Source: Bradyrhizobium sp. CB3481 | GTDB lineage: Bacteria; Pseudomonadota; Alphaproteobacteria; Rhizobiales; Xanthobacteraceae | DNA: 64,000 nucleotides | NCBI RefSeq assembly: GCF_029714305.1 | Contig: NZ_CP121647.1 | Span: 7,708,501 to 7,772,500, forward strand | Direction: 5' to 3' | Shown: positions 29,460-38,262 of the stretch, one piece after another | Position numbering within the stretch: position 1 is the first letter of the stretch | Layout of the letters: each line of letters begins with the position of its first letter | Translations under genes and position numbers: made by a program | The notes under the pieces: model-generated | Seen by the model: only the letters and a program-made list of their open reading frames with translations | What the model was told of the DNA's origin: nothing | Databases searched by the model: none

Positions 29460-30461
29460 ATGCATGGCTTCATGCCAGCTCTGCTTGCCGCCTGCCGTAG
29501 ACCGCAGCTTCGGCCGCTGGTTCTGGCCCTATTCGCGCTTTTTGGTGCGCCGGCATCGGCCGCTGACTATCCGAACCGCGCCGTCAAGATCGTCGTCCCC
29601 TTCCCCGCCGGGGGAACGGCCGATGCCATTCCACGGATTGTCGCGGACTGGCTGTCACGCAAATGGGGACAGCCGGTGGTGATCGAAAACCGCACCGGCG
29701 CGGCAGGCAACATCGGCGCCGAACAGGTCTTTCATTCGGCGCCCGACGGCTACACGCTGCTCGCCTCGCCGCCGCCGCCGCTCGTGATCAATCACAATCT
29801 GTACCCAAAGCTCGGCTTCGATCCGACCAAGTTCGAGCCCGTCATCGTGATGGCCCAGGTCCCCAACGCGCTGATGGTCAATCCGGATAGCATCAAGGCA
29901 TCGAGCGTGCCCGGGCTGATCGCGTTCCTTAAAGGCAATTCCGACAAGACGCTCTGCGCCACCCAGGGTAACGGCACCACCTCGCATCTGACATCGGAGC
30001 TGTTTCAGCTGAAAGCGAAGGTGAAGCTGCGGCACGTTCCCTATCGCGGCTCGGCGCCTGCGCTGCAGGGGCTCGTCGCTGGCGATGTCGACGTGATGTT
30101 CGATAATCTCGGCGTCTCGCTGGCGCTGGTTCAGGCCGGCAAGCTGAAACTGCTTGCCGTTGCCTCGTCCGAACGGCTCCCGACGCTGCCGAACGTGCCG
30201 ACGATATCGGAAACGTTGCCGGGATTCGAAGCGGTCGCCTGGTACGGCATCGTGGCGCCGCCGAAAACGCCGAAAGAGATCGTCGACAAGATCAACGCCG
30301 ATGTGAACGAGGCGCTGCGCCAGCCCGAGATACGCAATCAACTGAAGAAACTGTCCGCCGAAATCTTCGGCGGCCCGGTCGACAAGTCGTCCGCCTATAT
30401 GCGCGCGGAGATCGACCGCTGGGCCGCAGTGATCAAGTCAGCCAATATCGAGCTGCAATAG
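29460..30461 (+). CDS. Tripartite tricarboxylate transporter binding protein (TctC/Bug family)
   Basis: The 333-aa periplasmic protein has a signal peptide ending ASA-ADYPNRAVKIVVPFPAGGTADAIPRIVADWLSRKWGQPVVIENRTGAAGNIGAE, the classic Bug opening. Later hallmarks are HVPYRGSAPALQGLVAGDVDVMFDNLG and a C-terminal VDKINADVNEAL. It binds a carboxylate for uptake or sensing. The ATG at 29460 has GGAGGAATTCA directly upstream; the frame is open much further upstream but that part is antisense to the monooxygenase. No TctA or TctB membrane partner is adjacent, as is common for orphan Bug proteins. Confidence 0.92.
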   Translation: MHGFMPALLAACRRPQLRPLVLALFALFGAPASAADYPNRAVKIVVPFPAGGTADAIPRIVADWLSRKWGQPVVIENRTGAAGNIGAEQVFHSAPDGYTLLASPPPPLVINHNLYPKLGFDPTKFEPVIVMAQVPNALMVNPDSIKASSVPGLIAFLKGNSDKTLCATQGNGTTSHLTSELFQLKAKVKLRHVPYRGSAPALQGLVAGDVDVMFDNLGVSLALVQAGKLKLLAVASSERLPTLPNVPTISETLPGFEAVAWYGIVAPPKTPKEIVDKINADVNEALRQPEIRNQLKKLSAEIFGGPVDKSSAYMRAEIDRWAAVIKSANIELQ

Positions 30462-30548
30462 GCTGCCTTCCGACGGACATGATCGCGGCAATGGCGCTTA
30501 TTCCTTCTTGCCGATTTCGTGCTATTTTTGCGCGAACAGAGTGATCCG

Positions 30549-31529
30549 ATGAACCCCCGCCTGATTCTGATCCCGCTCATCGCCTTGATCGTTGCCGCCA
30601 ATGCGCTGAGCGCATCGGCGCAGGACAAAGGCACGGTCAACCCAAAACCGCTGCCGCCGCTCGCCAATCCGCACGATCCCAAGATCGCCGCCAAGGAGTT
30701 GTTCGGCCGCAAGCGGCTGCCGGCGGCGATGCCGACACGCGTGTTCGGTTTCTACGCCCATGGCTGCATCGCGGGCGCAGAAGGGCTGCCGATCAATGGC
30801 GACAATTGGCAGGTGATGCGGCTATCGCGCAACCGCAATTGGGGTCATCCCGATCTGGTTGCGCTGGTCAAGCGGCTGGCCGCTCGGGCGCACCGGGACG
30901 CCGGCTGGCCCGGCATATTGGTCGGCGACATGTCGCAGCCGCGCGGCGGGCCGATGTTCACCGGCCATGCCAGTCACCAGGTCGGGCTCGATGCCGACAT
31001 CTGGCTGACGCCGATGCCGAACCGGCAGCTATCGCGCAACGAGCGTGAGGAAATGTCGGCGGTGATGATGGTGCGCGGCGACCGGCTCGACATCGATCCG
31101 CACGCCTGGACGCCGACGCATCTCGCGGTGATCCGCGCCGCCGCGCAGGAAGCCAGCGTGCAGCGCATCTTCGTCAATGCCGCGATCAAGAAGGCGCTGT
31201 GCCGCGAAGCGAGGGGCGATCGGTACTGGCTGCACAAGGTGCGGCCGATGTACGGCCACGACTATCATTTTCACATCCGGATCAAATGCCCACCCGGCGC
31301 CGGCGATTGTGAGAGCCAGCCCGACCCGAACGAAGGTGAAGGCTGCCAACCTGCCGATCTCGCCTATTGGTTCAGCGATGCCGTACTGCATCCCAAGCCG
31401 CCCAAGGTGCCGCCAAAGCCGAAGCCGCCGATGACGATGGCTCAGCTGCCGCCGGCCTGCAAGGCGGTACTGGACGCACCGGATGCCAAACACGAAGTGT
31501 CAAGCAGACCCACCGGAGAACATCAATGA
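30549..31529 (+). CDS. mepA: Penicillin-insensitive murein endopeptidase MepA
   Basis: The 326-aa periplasmic zinc peptidase cleaves D-Ala-meso-DAP cross-links in peptidoglycan. A signal peptide (LIPLIALIVAANALSASAQ) is followed by conserved segments FGFYAHGCIAGAEGLP, GDMSQPRGGPMFTGHASHQVGLDADIW and YGHDYHFHIRIKCP, which hold the metal-binding His and Asp residues. It is longer than E. coli MepA (274 aa) because of a proline-rich tail (KPPKVPPKPKPP). I chose the ATG at 30549. Its stop overlaps the start of the Spy-like gene by ATGA, so the two are translationally coupled. Confidence 0.95.
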   Translation: MNPRLILIPLIALIVAANALSASAQDKGTVNPKPLPPLANPHDPKIAAKELFGRKRLPAAMPTRVFGFYAHGCIAGAEGLPINGDNWQVMRLSRNRNWGHPDLVALVKRLAARAHRDAGWPGILVGDMSQPRGGPMFTGHASHQVGLDADIWLTPMPNRQLSRNEREEMSAVMMVRGDRLDIDPHAWTPTHLAVIRAAAQEASVQRIFVNAAIKKALCREARGDRYWLHKVRPMYGHDYHFHIRIKCPPGAGDCESQPDPNEGEGCQPADLAYWFSDAVLHPKPPKVPPKPKPPMTMAQLPPACKAVLDAPDAKHEVSSRPTGEHQ

Positions 31530-32050
31530 AGATTTGGCCCCTGATTGCATCCATCGCCTTGGTCACCAGCGCGCACGCCCAGACCCCATACGCTGGAATG
31601 CAGTCGCGCCCGATCAAGGCGCTCTCCGAACAGCAGGTCGCGGACCTGAACGCCGGCCGCGGCATGGGGCTGGCGCTCGCCGCCGAGCTGAACGGATATC
31701 CGGGTCCATCACACGTGCTCGAACTTGCCGACAAGCTCGAACTGTCCTCCGATCAGCGCGCCAGCATGCTGCGCCTGTTCGATGCCATGAAGGCCGAGGC
31801 GATGCCGCTCGGCGCCAAGCTGATCGAGCAGGAGGCGGAGCTTGACCGGCAGTTTGCCGCCCGGACCGTGACACCAGAGAGTCTGAAGGCGTCGACGGCG
31901 GCCGTTGCCACAACCCAGGGAATACTGCGCGAAACCCATTTGAAGTATCACCTGTCGACCGAAAGCATTTTGACCCCCGCACAGATGACGAAGTATGCAG
32001 AATTGCGCGGGTATGGGAGCGGCGGCCACAAGCGTCACCATCATCACTGA
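31526..32050 (+). CDS. Periplasmic Spy/CpxP-like protein with His-rich tail
   Basis: The 174-aa protein has a signal peptide (IASIALVTSAHAQ) and helical segments. It shows the LTPAQ-type motif twice in loose form: LSSDQRASMLRLFDAMKAEA and ILTPAQMTKYAELRGYG. That is the Spy/CpxP (LTXXQ) pattern of envelope chaperone/metal-stress proteins. The C-terminus is GGHKRHHHH, a likely metal-binding tail. ATG 31526 overlaps the mepA stop, with CGGAG upstream. Coupling to a cell-wall endopeptidase suggests envelope stress or turnover. The family call is by eye. Confidence 0.7.
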   Translation: MKIWPLIASIALVTSAHAQTPYAGMQSRPIKALSEQQVADLNAGRGMGLALAAELNGYPGPSHVLELADKLELSSDQRASMLRLFDAMKAEAMPLGAKLIEQEAELDRQFAARTVTPESLKASTAAVATTQGILRETHLKYHLSTESILTPAQMTKYAELRGYGSGGHKRHHHH

Positions 32051-32051
32051 C

Positions 32052-32090
32052 GGCGCGGCTGCATCTTGCAACGGGATGCGGCCGCCTTTA
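32052..32090 (+). terminator. Probable terminator after mepA operon
   Basis: GGCGCGGCTGCATC pairs imperfectly with GATGCGGCCGCC across an 8-9-nt loop, followed by TTTA. It starts 3 nt after the Spy-like stop. The U tract is short, so the call is tentative. Confidence 0.5.
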
Positions 32091-32249
32091 CCTCCTCCTG
32101 AAACCTGACTATTGTCTGGGTGAGCGATATCCCGATCGACCGCAAGTCCTTCGGGGAATACCGGAACGGCGCTTCCGACGATCGCTCCTATCCAACCAAC
32201 GCCTGTTCTGCGTGCGGAATCCGTCGCTCGCACATGCATGGAGCGCCCT

Positions 32250-33029
32250 ATGTATCGCCTTGCCGGCCTCTTTCTGAGCTTTGCCGTGCTGTTCGCGGCT
32301 CTTCCTGCGGATGCACAAGACAAGGCCCTGACCGTGTTCGCCGCTGCGTCGATGAAGAACGCGCTCGACGAGATCGACGCGGCCTACACCGCCAAGACCG
32401 GCGTCAAGATCACGGTGAGCTATGCCGCCTCTTCGGCGCTCGCGAAACAGATCGAACAGGGCGCGCCAGCCGACGTGTTCATCTCCGCCGATACCGACTG
32501 GATCGACTACGCGATCGGAAAGAAGACCATCAACGAGCCGAGCCGGGTCAATTTGCTCGGCAACAGCATCGTGCTGATCGCACCGAAGGATTCGAAGATC
32601 GACAACGTCAACATCGCCGCCGGCTTCGACCTTGCAAAACTCGCCGGTGACGGCCGAATCGCAACCGGCGACGTCAAGTCCGTGCCAGCAGGCAAATATG
32701 CCAAGGCGGCGTTGGAAAAGCTCGGCGCATGGCAGGCGGCGGAGCCGAAATTCGCCATGGCCGAAAGCGTGCGCGCCGCGCTGACGCTGGTGGCGCGCGG
32801 CGAAGCCGCGCTCGGCATCGTCTATGCCACCGACGCCAAGATCGAGCCCGGCGTCAAGATCGTCGGCACCTTTCCACCCGATTCCCATCCGGCGATCGTC
32901 TATCCGGTGGCGGCTACGGTGACGGCAAAGCCGGAAGCGTCCGGCTATCTCGCCTTCCTGCGCTCGACGGCTGCCAAGACCATCCTCGAGAAATACGGCT
33001 TCAAGTTTCTCGTCAGCCCCTCGACCTGA
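32250..33029 (+). CDS. modA: Molybdate ABC transporter substrate-binding protein
   Basis: The 259-aa periplasmic protein has a signal peptide (LFLSFAVLFAALPADAQ). The molybdate-binding fold begins LTVFAAASMKNALDEIDAAY, with Ser contacts in ASM and AASSALAKQIEQGAPADVFISAD, and later GEAALGIVYATDA. I chose the ATG at 32250, which has GGAG about 9 nt upstream; ATG 32238 is an alternative. Its stop overlaps modB by one base. No ModE-type box was recognised in the 200-bp upstream region. Confidence 0.95.
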   Translation: MYRLAGLFLSFAVLFAALPADAQDKALTVFAAASMKNALDEIDAAYTAKTGVKITVSYAASSALAKQIEQGAPADVFISADTDWIDYAIGKKTINEPSRVNLLGNSIVLIAPKDSKIDNVNIAAGFDLAKLAGDGRIATGDVKSVPAGKYAKAALEKLGAWQAAEPKFAMAESVRAALTLVARGEAALGIVYATDAKIEPGVKIVGTFPPDSHPAIVYPVAATVTAKPEASGYLAFLRSTAAKTILEKYGFKFLVSPST

Positions 33030-33724
33030 TGTTCGACATCTCGCCCGCCGAATGGACGGCCATCCTGCTGTCGCTGCGGGTGGCCGTCATTGCCACCCTA
33101 GTGGCGACGCCGTTCGGCATCGCGCTGGCGTGGCTGCTGGCGCGTCGTGAGTTCTGGGGCAAATCGGTCGTCGATGCGCTGGTGCATCTGCCGCTGGTGT
33201 TGCCGCCGGTCGTCACCGGCTATCTGCTGCTGCTGAGCTTCGGCCGCCGTGGCCTGATTGGCGCCTGGCTCGCCGACAATCTCGGCATCGTGTTCGCGTT
33301 TCGCTGGACCGGCGCCGCGCTGGCCTGCGGCGTGATGTCGTTTCCGCTATTGGTGCGTCCGATCCGGCTCTCGATCGAGGCGATCGACCGCCGGCTGGAG
33401 CAGGCCTCGAGCACGCTCGGCGCTGCGCCCTGGCAGGTGTTCGCCACGGTCACGCTGCCGCTTGCGCTGCCCGGCGTGCTCGCCGGCATGGTGCTCGGCT
33501 TCGCCAAAGCGATCGGCGAGTTCGGCGCCACCATCACCTTCGTCTCGAACATTCCCGGCGAGACCCAAACCATTTCGTCCGCGATCTATTCGCTGATCCA
33601 GACGCCGGATGGCGACACTGCCGCCATGCGGCTGGTCGTCGTTTCCACCGTGATCGCGATGGGCGCGCTGATCGCCTCCGAATGGTTCGCGCGGCGCGCC
33701 ACCAAGCGCCTGCACGGGAATTGA
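33029..33724 (+). CDS. modB: Molybdate ABC transporter permease
   Basis: The 231-aa inner-membrane protein has about five to six helices. The EAA loop required to contact ModC is present (EQASSTLGAAPWQVFATVTLPLALPGVLAG). Opening FDISPAEWTAILLSLRVAVIATLVATPFGIALAWLLARR and HLPLVLPPVVTGYLLL are typical ModB. The start codon shares one base with the modA stop, and modC follows after 2 nt, so the three are one translational unit. Confidence 0.95.
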   Translation: MFDISPAEWTAILLSLRVAVIATLVATPFGIALAWLLARREFWGKSVVDALVHLPLVLPPVVTGYLLLLSFGRRGLIGAWLADNLGIVFAFRWTGAALACGVMSFPLLVRPIRLSIEAIDRRLEQASSTLGAAPWQVFATVTLPLALPGVLAGMVLGFAKAIGEFGATITFVSNIPGETQTISSAIYSLIQTPDGDTAAMRLVVVSTVIAMGALIASEWFARRATKRLHGN

Positions 33725-33726
33725 CC

Positions 33727-34386
33727 ATGCTGCGCGTCGACGTCACAAAACAGCTCGGCGAGTTCTCGCTCGAAGCCAAATTCGAAAGCCAGGGCCGCGT
33801 CACCGGCCTGTTCGGCGCGTCGGGCGCCGGCAAGACCTCGCTGATCAACATGATCGCCGGGCTGCTGCGACCCGACCGCGGCGTCATCGCACTCGATGAT
33901 GAGACGCTGGACGATACGTCGGCCGGCGTGCATGTGCCGCCACACCGGCGGCGGATCGGTTACGTGTTTCAAGACGCGCGGCTATTTCCGCATCTCGACG
34001 TACGGCAGAACCTCGATTACGGCCGGCGGATGAATCGCCTCGCAGCGGATAAAGCGCAATTCACCCGCATCACGGATTTGCTCGATATCGGCAGTCTGCT
34101 CGACCGCCGGCCCGGAAAACTCTCCGGCGGCGAACGCCAGCGCGTCGCGCTCGGCCGCGCGTTGCTCTCAAAGCCGCGCCTGTTGCTGATGGACGAGCCG
34201 CTGGGCTCGCTCGACGAGAGCCGCAAGGAGGAAATCCTGCCCTACCTGGTGCGGCTGCGCGACGAGGGCATTCCGATGGTCTATGTCAGCCACGACGCCG
34301 CGGAGCTGCGTCAGTTAGCTACGCAAATCGTGATGCTGAGGCGCGGCCGGGTGACCGCGCTCGGTGGGGTGAAGGTGTTGACTTAG
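33727..34386 (+). CDS. modC: Molybdate ABC transporter ATPase, lacking the TOBE/Mop domain
   Basis: The 219-aa ATPase has Walker A FGASGAGKTSL (residues 30-40), signature LSGGERQRVALGRALL, Walker B LLLMDEPLGSLDE and the H-loop VYVSHD. It drives molybdate import through ModB. E. coli ModC is 352 aa; the roughly 130-residue C-terminal TOBE (molbindin) domain that senses molybdate is absent here. The frame stops 8 nt before the family D palindrome. Truncation by that element or an ancestral short form are both possible. The catalytic half is intact, so transport should still work. Confidence 0.92.
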   Translation: MLRVDVTKQLGEFSLEAKFESQGRVTGLFGASGAGKTSLINMIAGLLRPDRGVIALDDETLDDTSAGVHVPPHRRRIGYVFQDARLFPHLDVRQNLDYGRRMNRLAADKAQFTRITDLLDIGSLLDRRPGKLSGGERQRVALGRALLSKPRLLLMDEPLGSLDESRKEEILPYLVRLRDEGIPMVYVSHDAAELRQLATQIVMLRRGRVTALGGVKVLT

Positions 34387-34393
34387 CTTCTTC

Positions 34394-34475
34394 GTAGGAT
34401 GGGTAGAGCGAAGCGAAACCCATCAATCCCGATCGCCGATACATGACGGGTTTCGCTTCGCTCTACCCATCCTAC
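34394..34475. repeat. Palindromic intergenic repeat, family D, 28-bp perfect arms
   Basis: The arms at 34394-34421 and 34448-34475 are perfect 28-bp complements, beginning GTAGGATGGGTAGAGCG and ending CTCTACCCATCCTAC, with a 26-bp centre. It starts 8 nt after the modC stop and can fold into a very stable hairpin in the modABC transcript. Confidence 0.92.
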
Positions 34476-34518
34476 AAGACTGACGTAAGGCGATACAGCA
34501 TCCGCGAACGCGGTGCGC

Positions 34519-34640
34519 CCCCTCTCCCGCTTGCGGGGGAGGGCCGGGGTGGGGGTGCTTCCACGAGTCAAACCGCCCGTGTGGAGAGAGCCCCCACCCG
34601 GCGCTTCGCGCCGACCTCCCCGCAAGCGGGAGAGGTGAAG
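34519..34640. repeat. Intergenic repeat, family E copy 1 (downstream of ilvD)
   Basis: The outer arms CCTCTCCCGCTTGCGGGG and CCCCGCAAGCGGGAGAGG (right arm ending at 34635) face each other, with inner blocks GGGGTGGGGGTG and CCCCCACCCGGCGCTTCGCG. A second copy lies at 36707-36832 in opposite orientation on the other side of ilvD. This one lies about 40 nt beyond the ilvD stop. Confidence 0.88.
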
Positions 34641-34678
34641 GGACTCGCGGACAGTTCACTCACACATGACGCAGATCT

Positions 34679-36523
34679 TCACTCCGGCACAATGCGCACC
34701 GCGCCCTTGGCGGCGCTGGTGGTCAGCGCGGCATAGGCCTTGAGCGCCATCGTGACGTTGCGCTTGCGTTTCTGGGCCGGCTTCCAGGCCTCCGCTCCGC
34801 GCGCCAGCATGGCCTCGCGGCGCTTCGCCAGCGTGGCATCATCGACGACCAAGCTGATCGAACGCGCGGGGATATCGATCTTGATGAGATCGCCGTCCTC
34901 GACGAGGCCGATCAGGCCGCCTTCGGCGGCTTCCGGCGAGAGATGTCCGATCGACAGACCCGAGGAGCCGCCGGAGAAGCGGCCGTCGGTGACCAATGCG
35001 CAGACCTTTCCGAGCCCCTTCGATTTCAGGTAGCTGGTCGGGTACAGCATCTCCTGCATGCCGGGACCGCCGCGCGGGCCCTCGTAGCGGACGACCACGA
35101 CATCGCCGGCCTTGATCTTGCCGCCCAAGATGCCTTCGACCGCGGCGTCCTGGCTTTCAAAAATCCGCGCCGGGCCCTCGAACTTCAAGATGCTCTCGTC
35201 GACGCCGGCGGTCTTCACGATGCAGCCATCGAGCGCGAGATTACCCGACAGCACCGCGAGGCCGCCATCCTTGGAGAAGGCATGCTCGGCATCGCGGATG
35301 CAGCCGGCCGCGCGGTCGGTGTCGAGCTCCTCGAAGCGGCGCTCCTGGCTGAAGGCGACCTGCGTCGGCACGTTGCCGGGCGCCGCCGTGAAGAACTTTT
35401 TAACGCTCTCGCTCTTGGTGCGGATGATGTCCCAGCGGCCGAGCGCATCCTCCAGCGTCTTCGAATGAACCATCGGCAGGCCGCGGTTGAGCAGGCCGGC
35501 CCGGTCGAGCTCGCCCAAAATCGCCATCACGCCGCCGGCGCGGTGGACGTCTTCCAGATGCACATCGGCCACCGACGGCGCCACCTTGCAGAGGACCGGC
35601 ACGCGGCGCGACAGGCGGTCAATGTCCTGCATCGTGAACGGCACTTTGCCTTCGTAAGCGGCGGCCAAGAGATGCAGCACGGTGTTGGTCGAACCGCCCA
35701 TCGCGATATCGAGCGTCATGGCGTTCTCGAACGCCTTGAAGTTCGCGATCGTGCGCGGCAGCGCGGTCTCGTCATCCTGCTCGTAGTAGCGCCGCGCCAG
35801 ATCGACGATCAAATGGCCGGCCTCGACGAACAGGCCCTTGCGGTCGGCATGCGTCGCGAGCACCGAGCCGTTGCCCGGCAGCGCCAGCCCCAGCGCCTCG
35901 GTGAGGCAGTTCATGGAATTGGCGGTGAACATGCCCGAGCACGATCCGCAGGTCGGACAGGCCGAGCGCTCGATCACCTCGACATCGGCGTCGCTGACAT
36001 TGGTGTCGGCGGCGGCGACCATGGCGTCGATCAGATCGACCGCGCGGATCTTGCCCTTGAGGTTGACCTTGCCCGATTCCATCGGCCCGCCCGAGACGAA
36101 CACGGTCGGGATGTTGAGGCGCAGCGCCGCCATCAGCATGCCGGGCGTGATCTTGTCGCAGTTGGAGATACAGACCATGGCGTCGGCGCAATGCGCATTG
36201 ACCATGTATTCGACGCTGTCGGCGATGATCTCGCGCGACGGCAGACTGTAGAGCATGCCGTCATGGCCCATCGCGATGCCGTCATCGACCGCGATGGTGT
36301 TGAACTCTTTCGCAACGCCGCCCGCCTTCTCGATCTCGCGCGCGACAAGCTGGCCGAGGTCCTTGAGGTGCACATGGCCGGGCACGAACTGGGTGAACGA
36401 ATTGACCACGGCAATGATCGGCTTGCCAAAATCCTCGTTCTTCATGCCGGTGGCGCGCCAGAGGCCGCGGGCGCCCGCCATGTTGCGGCCGTGGGTCGTG
36501 GTGCGGGAGCGATAGGCGGGCAT
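34679..36523 (-). CDS. ilvD: Dihydroxy-acid dehydratase
   Basis: The 614-aa enzyme dehydrates 2,3-dihydroxy-3-methylbutanoate/pentanoate in isoleucine and valine synthesis. Iron-sulfur ligands are visible at C122 ([12 protein letters not shown]) and in [10 protein letters not shown] (189-198), with [12 protein letters not shown] upstream and [13 protein letters not shown] in the C-terminal half. The length matches the E. coli enzyme (616 aa). It is flanked by two inverted copies of the family E repeat (34519-34640 and 36707-36832). No other ilv gene is nearby, so it is a stand-alone biosynthetic gene. Confidence 0.97.
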   Translation of the reverse strand: MPAYRSRTTTHGRNMAGARGLWRATGMKNEDFGKPIIAVVNSFTQFVPGHVHLKDLGQLVAREIEKAGGVAKEFNTIAVDDGIAMGHDGMLYSLPSREIIADSVEYMVNAHCADAMVCISNCDKITPGMLMAALRLNIPTVFVSGGPMESGKVNLKGKIRAVDLIDAMVAAADTNVSDADVEVIERSACPTCGSCSGMFTANSMNCLTEALGLALPGNGSVLATHADRKGLFVEAGHLIVDLARRYYEQDDETALPRTIANFKAFENAMTLDIAMGGSTNTVLHLLAAAYEGKVPFTMQDIDRLSRRVPVLCKVAPSVADVHLEDVHRAGGVMAILGELDRAGLLNRGLPMVHSKTLEDALGRWDIIRTKSESVKKFFTAAPGNVPTQVAFSQERRFEELDTDRAAGCIRDAEHAFSKDGGLAVLSGNLALDGCIVKTAGVDESILKFEGPARIFESQDAAVEGILGGKIKAGDVVVVRYEGPRGGPGMQEMLYPTSYLKSKGLGKVCALVTDGRFSGGSSGLSIGHLSPEAAEGGLIGLVEDGDLIKIDIPARSISLVVDDATLAKRREAMLARGAEAWKPAQKRKRNVTMALKAYAALTTSAAKGAVRIVPE

Positions 36524-36706
36524 GATCTGTCCTTCTGGAAGCGGGAAAGGCGTCTTTTAGACGCTGGGCCCGGCCGATAAAAGCGGCTTGGCGCAGGGTC
36601 GCCATGCGCCGGCACGCCCAAAACGGGACAGGAACCGGATGCCCTGCCCCGGCTACGGCTAGAGCATGATGATTTTTAGTTAGATCGATCCGGCCCGCAG
36701 ACGCGC

Positions 36707-36832
36707 TTCACCTCTCCCGCTTGCGGGGAGGTCGGCGCGAAGCGCCGGGTGGGGGCTCTCTCCACTCGGGCAATATCGCCCGCGGAGACACCCCCACCTC
36801 AGCCCTCCCCCGCAAGCGGGAGAGGGAGCGCA
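36707..36832. repeat. Intergenic repeat, family E copy 2 (upstream of ilvD)
   Basis: It reads CCTCTCCCGCTTGCGGGG ... GCGAAGCGCCGGGTGGGGG ... CCCCCACCTCAGCCC ... CGCAAGCGGGAGAGG. These are the blocks of 34519-34640 in reverse order, so the two copies bracket ilvD as inverted repeats. The 350-bp gap 36524-36873 contains this element and nothing else recognised. Confidence 0.88.
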
Positions 36833-36873
36833 CCTTCTTCTTGGTCGCAATCAAAATCTAATTTCATCATCCC

Positions 36874-38067
36874 TTAGACGACCTCGCGGGCCCGCAGTTC
36901 CGCGATGGCTTGCGTATCGTAGCCCAGCGAGGCCAGCACCTCCTCGGTATGGGCGCTGAGCGCGGGCGCCATTCGGTCGAGCCGTCCGCCGCCATGGGCG
37001 AGCTGAAAGCCGCTGCCGGCAAAGCGTAAGCGGCCATAGGGCGTATCGAGCTCCTGGATGGCGCCGCGCGCGACGATCTGCGGGTGATCGATCACCTCCT
37101 CGACCTTCCAGATGCTGGCGCAGGGCGCACCCGCGGCCTCCAGGATCGTCTCCCACTCGCGCGGGTCCTTCTTCGCCAGCGCCTCCTCGATGATGGCCCG
37201 CAGCGCCTTCTCGTTCTCCTGCCGGGCGAACCAGTCGGCGAAGCGCGGGTCCTCCAGCGCATCGGCGCGGCCGAGCGCCGTCATCAGCGCCTGGTATTGC
37301 TTCTCGCTGTTGACGGCGAGCAGCAGGTAGCCGTCGCCGGCCTTGAACAGATTGGCGGTGGGCCGGCGGCTGACCGCCTGATTGCCGGAAAGCTGCTGAC
37401 GATGGCCGGCGACCGAATAGTCCGCCACCTGCCCGGACAGGAACGCCAGCGTCGCCTCCAGCATGGAGACGTCAACCAGCTGGCCCTTGCCGGTATGGGT
37501 GCGCTGAAACAGCGCGCTCGACACGCCAAACGCGGCAGTTGCGCCCGACAGCACGTCGCAGACCGCAAACCCGGCGCGGGTCGGCCCGGTCTCGGGATGG
37601 CCGGTGATCGACATGATGCCTGACAGGGCCTGGATCTTGCCGTCATAGCCGGCGCCCGATCGGCCCGGTCCGGTCTGGCCGAAGCCGGAAATCGCGCAAT
37701 AGATCAGCCGCGGATTGATTGCCGACAGCGCGGCATAGCCGATGCCGAGCTTGTCCATCACGCCGGGGCGGAAATTCTCCATCACCACGTCGGCCTGCTC
37801 AGCGAGCTGCTTGACGATGGTGATCGCCTCCGGCTTGGAGAGGTCGAGCGTCAGGCTGCGCTTGTTACCGTTGATCGCCTGCCAGCCGGGCGCCAGGCCC
37901 CGTTCGGCCCATTCGCGGCTCAGCGGCGTGCGGCGCATGTCCTCGCCCTCGCGCCGCTCCACCTTGATGACATCGGCCCCGAGCAGCGCAAGCTGGTAGC
38001 TCGCATAGGGGCCGGCCAGCACCTGCGTGAAGTCGAGAATCTTCACGCCTTCGAACGGTCGGGTCAA
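36874..38067 (-). CDS. CaiB/BaiF family CoA-transferase
   Basis: The 397-aa class III CoA-transferase exchanges CoA between an acyl-CoA and a free acid. It opens PFEGVKILDFTQVLAGPYASYQLALLGADVIKVERREGEDMRR. The catalytic aspartate is probably in YDGKIQALSG or VDVSMLEATLAF, the usual neighbourhood. I set the start at TTG 38067, because GGAGG lies about 8 nt upstream and the fold begins just after. The frame is open to an ATG at 38169, but those 34 extra residues are translated from the family F repeat. It lies downstream of the GrdB-like gene on the same strand. The substrate is unknown. Confidence 0.88.
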   Translation of the reverse strand: MTRPFEGVKILDFTQVLAGPYASYQLALLGADVIKVERREGEDMRRTPLSREWAERGLAPGWQAINGNKRSLTLDLSKPEAITIVKQLAEQADVVMENFRPGVMDKLGIGYAALSAINPRLIYCAISGFGQTGPGRSGAGYDGKIQALSGIMSITGHPETGPTRAGFAVCDVLSGATAAFGVSSALFQRTHTGKGQLVDVSMLEATLAFLSGQVADYSVAGHRQQLSGNQAVSRRPTANLFKAGDGYLLLAVNSEKQYQALMTALGRADALEDPRFADWFARQENEKALRAIIEEALAKKDPREWETILEAAGAPCASIWKVEEVIDHPQIVARGAIQELDTPYGRLRFAGSGFQLAHGGGRLDRMAPALSAHTEEVLASLGYDTQAIAELRAREVV

Positions 38068-38092
38068 AGCGGCATCCTCCTGATTCTTTTTC

Positions 38093-38253
38093 ACCCTCCC
38101 TTGGAGGGGGAGGGTCGCCACGCATCGCCAGATGCGTGGCGGGGGTGGTGACGGTCTCTCCACGTCCAACAGTGCCCGAGTGGAGAGATCACCCCACCCC
38201 GTTTCGCATTTCGCTGCGCTCTATGTGAGCCGACCCTCCCCCTCCAGGGGAAG
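38093..38253. repeat. Intergenic repeat, family F (E-related mosaic)
   Basis: The outer arms CACCCTCCCTTGGAGGGGG and CCCCTCCAGGGGAAGGTG surround an inner pair TCTCTCCAC / GTGGAGAGA and a GCGGGGGTGG / CACCCCACCC pair. The inner GTGGAGAGA block is shared with family E, so the element looks like a recombination of units. It separates the GrdB-like and CaiB/BaiF genes and creates a false N-terminal extension of the latter. Confidence 0.85.
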
Positions 38254-38262
38254 GTGAAGCGA

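Noticed and set aside
34943..36580. 545-aa open frame antisense to ilvD
   Set aside because: ilvD is certain here; the antisense translation is His/Asp/Arg-rich and matches nothing.
34393..38253. Possible CRISPR array from clustered repeats
   Set aside because: The units are large palindromes at irregular spacing with no uniform spacers and no cas genes.
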